Assembly (NCBI GenBank): GCA_003819755.1
Contig: RPQK01000013.1
Location: 1-26,015, forward strand
DNA length: 26,015 nt
From: Acidobacteriota bacterium
Lineage (GTDB): Bacteria; Acidobacteriota; UBA6911; RPQK01
Reading direction: 5' to 3'
Position numbers and translations under genes: made by a program
Notes under the pieces: generated by a model
What the model was told of the DNA's origin: nothing
Databases searched by the model: none
What the model saw: the letters and a program-made list of their open reading frames with translations, nothing else
Shown: in pieces, positions 8,611 through 15,377 of the stretch
Layout: every line of letters starts with the position of its first letter
Position numbering within the stretch: the first letter of the stretch is position 1

Positions 8611-8667
8611 GAGCGCCAGCGAGCCTTTGGAGGCATGGCCACCGCATTCCAAAGGCTGGCTGCGCTC
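8611..8667. repeat. Imperfect palindrome of the CTTTGGA / GGCATGGCCACCGCA family
   Basis: GAGCGC...AGCCTTTGGA on the left pairs with TCCAAAGGCT...GCGCTC on the right with one small bulge, around the loop GGCATGGCCACCGCA (8632-8646). The loop motif recurs at 18966-18980 (14 of 15 identical). The element lies 14 nt after the sialidase stop and before the first gene of the membrane locus, so it may end the upstream transcript. The rest of the gap, to 8720, holds no recognisable promoter. Confidence 0.75.
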
Positions 8668-8720
8668 GCGTCTCTCGGCCCGCTCTTGCATTTGCCGCCC
8701 AAATCCATCACCCTCTTTCG

Positions 8721-9521
8721 GTGGACGCGAGCGGCAAAGGCCGGGAGTGGCATTTCCTGGCGGCAGGGACTCAGGCGGGGCCTGTCGGCCAGGTGCACTT
8801 TGACGAACTGGTTCGGACGGGCGTGGTGACACGGACAACTCCTGTCTGGACGGCCGGTTTGCCTGCCTGGGTGCCATACGGCGCCCTCCCCGCCGAGCTG
8901 CCCGAGACCGATCTCGCCGGTTTTCACACCTGTTCCTGTTGCGGCAGGCTTTTTTCCACGGATGACCTGATCGACTTCCGGTCTCACCGGGTATGCGGTG
9001 CGTGCAAGCCGCTCTATCTCCAGAGGCTGAAAGAGGGATTGGTGCCGGCTTTCGTCGGCATTCCTGCGTACGAGGGCAACCGCGCCGGTTTCTGGATTCG
9101 CGCCGGGGCGAAGATGATCGATTCGTTCATCCTCTGGATATTCAACTCGTTGGTTTCTGTTGCGCTGATGCTTGCCCTCTTTGGGTCCGCGGTCGGAAAA
9201 CGCTTTGACCCGGACGACCCCCAGTTTCTCTGGATTTTCCTGCTTCTATACGGCGGGCTGTTCGCGGTTCAGTTCGTGTCTGCCGCGCTGTACAGCACCT
9301 GGATGGTCGGGAAGTACGGCGCCACGCTCGGGAAGATGGCGTGCGGCCTCAGGATTACCACGGCCGGCGGGCCGCCCGGATACTACCGCGCCTTCGGCAG
9401 GTATGCGGCCGAGATCGTAAGCGGCCTCATGTTGGGGATTGGGTACCTTATGGTGGCATTTGATTCAGAGCGCCGGGCTTTTCACGACCGAATCTGTAAC
9501 ACTTGGGTGATAATGGTCTGA
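8721..9521 (+). CDS. GYF_2 domain, zinc ribbon and RDD membrane protein
   Basis: 266 residues from a GTG with no clear Shine-Dalgarno; no later start keeps the first domain whole. Residues 8-60 are a GYF_2-type domain (EWHFLAAGTQAGPV, FDELVRTGVV, TPVWTAGLPAWVPYG), a fold used in bacteria for peptide binding. A four-cysteine zinc module follows: C71-x2-C74 and C92-x2-C95. The C-terminal half (120-262) is an RDD domain with helices near 130-156, 168-192 and about 226-247 and the charged RAGFWIRAGAKMIDSF entry. GYF_2-RDD fusions are a known architecture of unknown role. It opens a run of ten tightly packed plus-strand genes; the next ATG lies 1 nt after its TGA. A second RDD protein closes the locus at 17809, suggesting that paralogous RDD subunits flank the MoxR core. 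Confidence 0.85.
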   Translation: MDASGKGREWHFLAAGTQAGPVGQVHFDELVRTGVVTRTTPVWTAGLPAWVPYGALPAELPETDLAGFHTCSCCGRLFSTDDLIDFRSHRVCGACKPLYLQRLKEGLVPAFVGIPAYEGNRAGFWIRAGAKMIDSFILWIFNSLVSVALMLALFGSAVGKRFDPDDPQFLWIFLLLYGGLFAVQFVSAALYSTWMVGKYGATLGKMACGLRITTAGGPPGYYRAFGRYAAEIVSGLMLGIGYLMVAFDSERRAFHDRICNTWVIMV

Positions 9522-9522
9522 G

Positions 9523-10125
9523 ATGGCCGGAGCTTCTCTCTACTGCACCCGATGCCTGTCCCTGCTGTCGTTCCCGGCCGACGCCCATTATCAGGAAGCT
9601 GTCTGCCCGTCGTGCGCCGCAAACCTCGAGTTTTGGCTCCTGCCGGCGCTGTTTCGCCCGCAAACCGCGGAAATCCGAACCCGTCCGGCTGCTCCCGGGG
9701 AGGCCGGCTGTTTTAATCATCCGGGCCGGCAGGCGACCATCGAGTGTGAAGGATGCGGCAGATTTCTGTGCGCCCTGTGTGACATGGAAGCCAGGGGACG
9801 GCACTTGTGCCCCCTCTGCTTTGACAAGAAGCGCGTCGAGGGCAACCTTTCCCAACTCCCGGACCGCATCACTCGGTATGACCGAATAGCGCTGGCGGTC
9901 ACTCTGCTGCCGATGTTGTTTTGCTGCGGCCCTTCCCTGGTCACCGTGCCGGTCGCTCTGTTTATTGTCATTAAGTACTGGACCGCACCGGGAAGCGAGC
10001 GACCGTCGGTCAGGAGGACCATGGTGTTCAGCCTCGTGCTCGGGGTGATGCAGATTCTCTTCCTCGTTCTGTGGATGTATGTCGTGTTTACTCCGCCCAA
10101 CTACCGGAACACCATGGGGGTGTGA
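9523..10125 (+). CDS. Zinc-ribbon plus B-box-type zinc-finger membrane protein
   Basis: 200 residues with an ATG one base after the preceding stop, so translation is probably coupled. Two metal-binding modules come first: a ribbon C8-x2-C11...C28-x2-C31, then a B-box-like treble clef C63-x2-H66, C75-x2-C78, C83-x2-C86, C96-x2-C99. The segment CFNHPGRQA...CEGCGRFLC...LCPLC closely parallels the small protein at 11185 (CANHPGREA...CSRC), so the two are paralogous. The C-terminal half has hydrophobic segments near 121-150 and 166-189 and is membrane-embedded, with the fingers presumably cytosolic. B-box domains in bacteria are usually tethered to membrane segments; their partners are largely unknown. 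In this locus an adaptor role for the MoxR system is inferred, not shown. Confidence 0.82.
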   Translation: MAGASLYCTRCLSLLSFPADAHYQEAVCPSCAANLEFWLLPALFRPQTAEIRTRPAAPGEAGCFNHPGRQATIECEGCGRFLCALCDMEARGRHLCPLCFDKKRVEGNLSQLPDRITRYDRIALAVTLLPMLFCCGPSLVTVPVALFIVIKYWTAPGSERPSVRRTMVFSLVLGVMQILFLVLWMYVVFTPPNYRNTMGV

Positions 10126-10134
10126 TCAGCCGAG

Positions 10135-11154
10135 ATGGTGACGACTCTTTTTGGCGACAATCAGGACTACCGACTACTCTCCCGTTCCAGAACCACTCTG
10201 CTCGGGTCATGGTCGCTGTGGGAGGGTTCTGATCATTTTGTTCAAATGGAGGTGCTCGGTTTTCAAGAGACCCACCAACGCTTCTACTTTGATGACATAC
10301 GGGCGTTCACTCTAAGGGCGACGAATCGCGGTTTCTGGATGCACCTGTTCCTTGGCGGGCTCACCGTCGCGGCTGCCGGCGTCGGCCTCCGGTGGTCGAA
10401 CCCCGGCTCAGGGCGAACCGTCGATTGGATTCTGCTGGCGCTTGCAGTTTCGTTCGCCCTCGCCTGGCTGGTTCACGCTATTCTCGGACCTACCTGTGTC
10501 TGCCATGTGATAACGCCCGTCCAAAATGCCCGGCTGCGTGCGTTGGGGAGGATACGATCCGCTCGCAAGATCCTCTTTCATCTTACGTACCGGGCCGAAC
10601 TGGTTCAGGGGCCTGTGTCCGAGGATCTGCTGCTTCCGGGCGCCGCGCCGGCCGTCACCTCTGAAGTTCGCTTGACCCCCCGTCCCGACGTGCAGGTTCC
10701 GTTGGACAAGGTGGGGGCCGGCTCGACTCTCCTGCGAGTCGTTGTTACTTCTTTGGCGCTTCTGAACGCCGCTTTCCTCTCCGGTTTTCTCATTTGGGAT
10801 TCCTATGCCCTGCGCGTCGTTCAACTGTTTCTTACCGTCACTCTGTTGGGAGTCGGGATCACCTGCGCGGCGACCAGTCGCGCGGCCGGCGTTCTCTTCC
10901 GGCGGATCGGGTGGGCGCTTTTTGCGGTTGACGGTCTGGTGTTTCTTCTCTGGTACGCGTACGGGGTCTATATGACGAGCATTTCCAGGCCTCCCAGGGC
11001 CGCTTTCGAGGTCAACTTCGCGTGGGATATGCTCAGAACATCGCCCCATACTTCGACATTCTGGTTTTGGGTGGTGGCAGTGAATGCGGTCTTCTCGGCG
11101 GTAGTTGGGTTTATCGGGCTGGCGAGCCTGGTTTTACCTGAACGGCGGAGGTGA
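10135..11154 (+). CDS. Unrecognised six-helix membrane protein
   Basis: 339 residues; I do not recognise a named family. The N-terminal 62 residues are soluble and rich in beta/aromatic character (HFVQMEVLGFQ, QRFYFDDIRAFTLRATNRGF), as in membrane-anchored PH-like segments that precede a helix; this is only a suggestion. Helices are expected near 67-86, 96-117, 197-220, 227-247, 258-280 and 307-334. Residues 120-195 between helices 2 and 3 form a soluble loop that again begins PH-like (CVCHVITPVQNARLRAL). It starts 9 nt after the stop at 10125 and ends 30 nt before the next gene, so it is an operon member. Lack of charged residues in the helices argues against a transporter. Confidence 0.7.
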   Translation: MVTTLFGDNQDYRLLSRSRTTLLGSWSLWEGSDHFVQMEVLGFQETHQRFYFDDIRAFTLRATNRGFWMHLFLGGLTVAAAGVGLRWSNPGSGRTVDWILLALAVSFALAWLVHAILGPTCVCHVITPVQNARLRALGRIRSARKILFHLTYRAELVQGPVSEDLLLPGAAPAVTSEVRLTPRPDVQVPLDKVGAGSTLLRVVVTSLALLNAAFLSGFLIWDSYALRVVQLFLTVTLLGVGITCAATSRAAGVLFRRIGWALFAVDGLVFLLWYAYGVYMTSISRPPRAAFEVNFAWDMLRTSPHTSTFWFWVVAVNAVFSAVVGFIGLASLVLPERRR

Positions 11155-11184
11155 CGACGCTGCGATCCCAGGGCTTTTGAACTT

Positions 11185-11472
11185 ATGCCGACGGTATCAA
11201 CTCAAAGATGTGCCAACCATCCGGGCAGAGAAGCGGCGGCACGCTGCTCCAGGTGCAGGCTGGCGTACTGCCGCGAGTGCGTGTCAGAGCATGAAGGCGT
11301 TATTCTGTGCGGCGTTTGTCTGGCCAAGCGGATGGCGAGGCCCGCGCACCCCGGGAGGAGGTGGCAAGGGGTCACCGGGCTTCTCGCTCCTGTCGGAGGA
11401 TGGTTACTTCTCTGGGTCATGTTCTACACTCTGGGAAGACTCGTCCTTTTCCTCATTCGAACGGTTTCATAA
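11185..11472 (+). CDS. Small B-box-type zinc-finger membrane protein
   Basis: 95 residues. The N-terminus is one B-box-like module: C9-x2-H12, C21-x2-C24, C29-x2-C32, C42-x2-C45, with H36 as an extra possible ligand. A single hydrophobic stretch about 65-92 (LLAPVGGWLLLWVMFYTLG) anchors it. It resembles residues 63-103 of the protein at 9523 (shared C-x-NHPGR-x-A and LC-x2-C), so it looks like a stripped-down paralogue. The next gene starts 5 nt after its TAA. Longer overlapping frames here have no conserved content, whereas the Cys spacing supports this one. The function is unknown; it could be a membrane-tethered recruiter of a protein partner. Confidence 0.8.
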   Translation: MPTVSTQRCANHPGREAAARCSRCRLAYCRECVSEHEGVILCGVCLAKRMARPAHPGRRWQGVTGLLAPVGGWLLLWVMFYTLGRLVLFLIRTVS

Positions 11473-11477
11473 GGCCC

Positions 11478-13088
11478 ATGTCGCAGCTGGAAGGCAAGAA
11501 AACCCTTGATCTGATGGAAGAGGCACTCGGTTTGCTGCGCCGGATCCCGTTCCTCGCCTGGGCCGCGTTTTATCTCGGGGTGTTGCCGTTCACTTTGGTC
11601 TTTCTGCTATACCTTTTGAACATGGCGCATGATCCCAATGCCGCCGGAAAGGTGGTTGGCTACTCGGCACTGCTGGCCCTTCTGTACGTCTGGCTGAAAC
11701 TCTGGCAGAGTGCATTTGCGGCGGAAGTGTGGCGGCTTCAGGCCGGCGAGCGGGTCATGATCTGGAACGTCTCATCGGTTGCCCGGGTCGTGCGCAATCA
11801 CCTCCGGTACTCCGGCCTTTCGTTGATCGGGCTGGCGTTGTCCCCGCTGTTCGTCTTTCCCCTCCCTTGGACCTTTGCCTTTCATCATAACCTGGCCGTG
11901 CTGGCCCTTCCCGGGGTGGGCGGGCGGGGAGCTGTGTTGAAGCAGTCTTGGCGGCAAGCCCGGCTGTGGCCCGGCCAGAATCATCTCCTGGTGCTGGTGC
12001 TGGTGCTGATCTGCGGGTTTGCCTTCCTCAACATCGCTTCGTGCCTGTTTGCTTTTCCGTATCTCGTGAAGTGGCTCACGGGGCTCGAGTCTACTTTCAC
12101 CCGGCTCGGCTCTCGCCTGATCGACCTCAAGATGCTCATTGCGGCCGCCGTGCTGACGTACCTCGTGGTTTCTCCTTTCGTCCTCGTCATCTACGTGCTC
12201 CGCTGTTTTTACGGCATTTCACTTGAAACCGGGGCCGACCTCTTGAGCGAGCTCCGACGAAGCAAGGCGGCCGGCGTGGTCCTCGCCGCGGCATTGTTCC
12301 TGGCGAGCGGCCATGCCGCCTTCGCGGCGAATCCGAGGAACACGAGTCGGCCTCCGTTGTCCGCGGTAGCCGCAGGCCCGGCCGTCTCCGAATCGAGTCT
12401 CGATCGGTCGATTGATATCGTCCTCGAGAGCCGAAAGCACGTCTGGCAAGCTCCGCGCAACGCTCACAAGGCCGAAGAGGCTGGGATTCTAAGAGACTTT
12501 GGGCGCGCCGTGGAGCGTTGGCTGAATAAGCTTGCGGAATGGCTTGTCCGCGTCCTCGGCTGGCTCCGGCCGGAACCAGGGCCGAGCCGCAAAGCTGCTT
12601 CTGGAGGAAGACTACAGGTCCGGCAAGTCGCGATTGCCCTGCTCGTGCTCTGCGCCTTGGGCTTGGCGGTACTGTTATTGCGCACCGTGTCGCAGCGCCG
12701 CTCCTGGAGGCCAGGGCCGCACCCGCCCGCGTCCGCCGGCAGCCCGGTTGATCTTGCCCGGGCCGATTTGAGTCCCGAGGAGTTGCCCGAAGAGAAGTGG
12801 CTGGATCTGGCCCGGGAAATGGTGCAACAGGGGCAGCCGCGCCTGGCTGTTCGCGCCCTCTATTTGGCGGGAGTCGTGGTATTGGGGAAGCGCGAGCTGC
12901 TTACCCCTACTCGATTCAAGTCTAACCGGGATTACCTTCGGGAGCTTCGGCGACGATACCGGGGCGCTGGAAGTCTGGTCCCGGTCTTTGAAGCCATGAT
13001 CAGTATGTTCGAGAAGGTCTGGTACGGGCGCCATGAAACGGACCGGGCCGACGTGGAGGAGATGCGCCGGCTGTTCGGCGAGCTGTAG
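11478..13088 (+). CDS. Multi-helix membrane protein with C-terminal DUF4129
   Basis: 536 residues from the ATG at 11478, 5 nt after the previous stop; the frame extends upstream to 11307 but only by overlapping that gene, so I reject the extension. The N-terminal half has helices near 24-48, 60-78, 113-135, 168-196 and 217-242. Residues 263-284 (VVLAAALFLASGHAAFA then AN) look like a signal peptide with an AxA cleavage site, as though an exported DUF4129 protein had been fused to a membrane protein. A soluble linker with an amphipathic stretch (345-362) follows, then a helix at 383-402 and a cytosolic DUF4129 domain at about 438-530 (WLDLAREMVQQGQPRLAVRALYL shortened; VWYGRHETDRADVEEM). DUF4129 proteins are standard neighbours of MoxR, DUF4350, SpoIIM and RDD genes; the molecular role is unknown. 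Confidence 0.85.
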   Translation: MSQLEGKKTLDLMEEALGLLRRIPFLAWAAFYLGVLPFTLVFLLYLLNMAHDPNAAGKVVGYSALLALLYVWLKLWQSAFAAEVWRLQAGERVMIWNVSSVARVVRNHLRYSGLSLIGLALSPLFVFPLPWTFAFHHNLAVLALPGVGGRGAVLKQSWRQARLWPGQNHLLVLVLVLICGFAFLNIASCLFAFPYLVKWLTGLESTFTRLGSRLIDLKMLIAAAVLTYLVVSPFVLVIYVLRCFYGISLETGADLLSELRRSKAAGVVLAAALFLASGHAAFAANPRNTSRPPLSAVAAGPAVSESSLDRSIDIVLESRKHVWQAPRNAHKAEEAGILRDFGRAVERWLNKLAEWLVRVLGWLRPEPGPSRKAASGGRLQVRQVAIALLVLCALGLAVLLLRTVSQRRSWRPGPHPPASAGSPVDLARADLSPEELPEEKWLDLAREMVQQGQPRLAVRALYLAGVVVLGKRELLTPTRFKSNRDYLRELRRRYRGAGSLVPVFEAMISMFEKVWYGRHETDRADVEEMRRLFGEL

Positions 13089-13102
13089 CAACAGGACGAA
13101 GC

Positions 13103-14287
13103 ATGAGGAACCGCACATTACTGAAGCTGCTGGCAGCGGGCATGTTCATTGCCTTTGCTTTCGCCGGCCTTTGGCTCCTGTTTCTCGGCTTCGAAATCGG
13201 CGACGTCTATCCTCCCTTCTCGTCTCATCGTTCGGAACTGGATGGGACCCAGGTCCTCTACGAGGCGCTTGAACGCCTGCCGGAAGTAAGCGTGGGACGT
13301 CACTACGGGCCGGCAAACCGCATCGAACGAGCGGTTGAAACCACTGTACTCGTGGCGGGTCTTTCCGCCCTCGATTGGTATCTCGGTGACGAAAAGGAAA
13401 TGACCCGGTTGTTGCGTTTGGCCGATGACGGGGCCCGCCTGGTCGTATGTCTGGACTCCGCGGCGCCGCTGGTTTCTTTGCTCGAAGCCACGTCGAGGGA
13501 GCGAAAACAGAAGAAGGAAGAGAAACCCAAACAGCCGGCGGGGGAGAAAATCTTCGACGTCGTGCTGCGTGCGGAGGAAAAGCAAGCCGCAGAGACGGTG
13601 TCAGACGCAAGCACGGGGCGGACCGTGGTGCGGCCGGCTCAGTTGATCCTCCAAGACGAGCAAGACCCTCTGCCGGCCCGTTTGCCCGCAAGCGGGTCTG
13701 TATCCCTTGATCCGAAGGGTAAGGCTTGGAAGACCGTATACGCCCGGCAGGGCCGGCCTGCCGTCATCCGCCGCACCCAGGGCACCGGAGAAGTCGTCCT
13801 CCTGGCCGACTCTTATCTGATCACGAACCGGGCCATGTGGGAAGCGCGGTATCCCCAGTTCCTCACGTGGCTGGTGGGGGCCAGGCGCCGCGTCCTGTTC
13901 TATGAGCGGCACCTGGGCGTGGCTGAAGATCCGGGTGTCGCCTCGTTGCTTCGGAAGTACCAGTTGCACGGGGTGCTGGCTGCCCTCGTGATCGTGATGT
14001 TACTGTTCGTCTGGCGCAATAGCGTCCCCTTACTGCCGGCTCCCCGGTCAGCCGCCGACACTCGGCCCCTCGAGATCAGGGACCGGGGCTCCAGTCTCAC
14101 GGCGTTGGTCGCTCGCACACTGGCCCCCTCCGAGCTTCTTGATGTGTGCCTCGGAGAGTGGAAGAAAAGCGAAAAACCGGGTGCGCAGCTCGTGGATCAG
14201 GCAGAGAGGCTGGCTCACGAAAGGCGGGATGTTGTCGAGGCGTACAGGCAGATTGTAGCGATAGTGAGAAAGGGTGTAAGGAGCTGA
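13103..14287 (+). CDS. DUF4350 domain membrane protein
   Basis: 394 residues; ATG 14 nt after the upstream stop with a weak AGGA. The first helix spans 9-30, followed by an extracytoplasmic DUF4350 domain at about 32-262 (PPFSSHRSELDGTQVLYEALERL shortened; VLVAGLS, ARLVVCLDSA, GTGEVVLLADSYLITNRA), a glutamine-amidotransferase-like Rossmann fold without an obvious catalytic cysteine. A second helix lies at 288-306 and a cytosolic tail at 307-394. A Lys/Glu-rich insert (131-150) lies mid-domain. DUF4350 genes sit beside MoxR in many phyla (for example Rv3691 next to moxR2 in M. tuberculosis). The double anchor suggests it links an outside sensor to cytosolic MoxR; this is inference. A 107-nt palindrome starts at the last base of its stop codon. 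Confidence 0.85.
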   Translation: MRNRTLLKLLAAGMFIAFAFAGLWLLFLGFEIGDVYPPFSSHRSELDGTQVLYEALERLPEVSVGRHYGPANRIERAVETTVLVAGLSALDWYLGDEKEMTRLLRLADDGARLVVCLDSAAPLVSLLEATSRERKQKKEEKPKQPAGEKIFDVVLRAEEKQAAETVSDASTGRTVVRPAQLILQDEQDPLPARLPASGSVSLDPKGKAWKTVYARQGRPAVIRRTQGTGEVVLLADSYLITNRAMWEARYPQFLTWLVGARRRVLFYERHLGVAEDPGVASLLRKYQLHGVLAALVIVMLLFVWRNSVPLLPAPRSAADTRPLEIRDRGSSLTALVARTLAPSELLDVCLGEWKKSEKPGAQLVDQAERLAHERRDVVEAYRQIVAIVRKGVRS

Positions 14288-14393
14288 TTCCCTGGGCGAG
14301 GAGGGCTATCCACGAATTACACGAATTGATTTGTCCACGAACCAATTCGTGTAATTCGTGTAATTCGTGGATAACCCTCCTCGCCCAGGGAAT
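14287..14393. repeat. Long palindrome with AATTCGTGT units between DUF4350 and MoxR genes (copy 2)
   Basis: The 41-nt arms 14287-14327 and 14353-14393 pair at 40 of 41 positions (one C-A mismatch) around a 25-nt loop. Outer stem: ATTCCCTGGGCGAGGAGGG with its complement; inner stem: CCACGAATTACACGAATT with its complement. The right side has three tandem 9-mers at 14344-14370 (AATTCGTGT twice, then AATTCGTGG), identical to 135-161. The hairpin begins at the last base of the DUF4350 stop codon and ends 18 nt before the MoxR ATG. In RNA it would be very stable and could attenuate transcription, stabilise the upstream message or separate expression of the two operon halves. Confidence 0.88.
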
Positions 14394-14394
14394 T

Positions 14395-14400
14395 GGAGGG
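14395..14400 (+). promoter_or_regulatory. Ribosome binding site of the MoxR gene
   Basis: GGAGGG lies 11 nt before the ATG at 14412, immediately outside the right arm of the palindrome, so it stays single-stranded when the hairpin forms. It supports 14412 over the upstream in-frame ATG at 14367, which lies inside the palindrome. Confidence 0.7.
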
Positions 14401-14411
14401 AGTGTCCGCAA

Positions 14412-15377
14412 ATGACATCAGATCTTGACCGTCTCATAGGAATCTTCAAACAGGCTCGGCAGGAGGTCGCGAAGATCATCATCGGGCAAACGGAGGTGAT
14501 TGATCAGGCCCTGATCGTGATCGCGACCCGAAGCCATGCGCTCATCGAGGGTGTGCCGGGGATCGCCAAGACGCTGCTCGTCAGAACGCTGGCGCGTGTG
14601 CTGGGATGTGATTTCGGGAGAATCCAGTTCACCCCGGATCTGATGCCGACCGACATTATCGGCACGAACGTCTTTAACCTGCAGCGCAATGAATTCGTCC
14701 TCGTCAAAGGCCCGGTCTTTACATCTTTCCTGCTGGCCGACGAAATCAACCGGGCGCCGGCCAAGACGCAGTCGGCCCTTCTCCAGGCGATGCAGGAAAG
14801 AACTGTGACCATTGATCGCGAGCAACACGGGCTGCCCGATAACTTCACGGTCTTCGCTACCCAGAATCCGATCGAACACGAAGGAACGTATCCCCTGCCT
14901 GAAGCGCAGAAGGATCGCTTCATGATGAAGATCAAGATGGACGTTCCGAATCGCGAGGGCGAGCTCGAACTGGCGAGGCGAACGCTGGGGCCGGACGCGC
15001 CGGAGGAGAGCCTGGCTGCAGGCTGTGTTCAGTGCGTGCTCCTGGAGTCCGACCTCGCAACCATTTGGGAGGGCCTCCAGGGGGTGACGATGCGGGAACA
15101 GCTGCTGAACTACGTGGTAGATATCGTTAGAGCGAGCCGCCAGCATGAAAGCGTACTGGTTGGCGCCGGGCCGCGTGCCACCCAGTCGCTTCTGCAAGCC
15201 AGCCGTGCTTGTGCGGTCCTGGCCGGCCGTGACTTTGTCACGCCGGACGACGTGAAGGCGATGGTTTTACCGGTCCTGTCGCATCGTCTGATACTCCGGC
15301 CCGAATATGAAATCGAGGGGATCAGCATAGAAGAGGTGATAGACCGGATCGTGCAGGGAGTCGAAGTTCCGAGATGA
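14412..15377 (+). CDS. MoxR-family AAA+ ATPase
   Basis: 321 residues, the normal MoxR length. Visible motifs: Walker A GVPGIAKT (47-54, family consensus GVPGLAKT), Walker B FLLADEIN (106-113), sensor 1 FATQNP (148-153), arginine-finger region QKDRF (167-170) and sensor 2 GPRAT (253-257). The AAA_lid domain follows to the end. MoxR ATPases are cytosolic hexameric chaperones that remodel or activate partner proteins, usually with a vWA-type protein encoded next door; here that partner is the DUF58 gene, which overlaps by 4 nt (ATGA). The start at 14412 is backed by GGAGGG at 14395-14400. All catalytic residues appear intact. Confidence 0.95.
   Translation: MTSDLDRLIGIFKQARQEVAKIIIGQTEVIDQALIVIATRSHALIEGVPGIAKTLLVRTLARVLGCDFGRIQFTPDLMPTDIIGTNVFNLQRNEFVLVKGPVFTSFLLADEINRAPAKTQSALLQAMQERTVTIDREQHGLPDNFTVFATQNPIEHEGTYPLPEAQKDRFMMKIKMDVPNREGELELARRTLGPDAPEESLAAGCVQCVLLESDLATIWEGLQGVTMREQLLNYVVDIVRASRQHESVLVGAGPRATQSLLQASRACAVLAGRDFVTPDDVKAMVLPVLSHRLILRPEYEIEGISIEEVIDRIVQGVEVPR

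Noticed and set aside
14367..14411. Upstream ATG for MoxR
   Set aside because: Lies inside the palindrome arm; GGAGGG at 14395-14400 and the family N-terminus support 14412.
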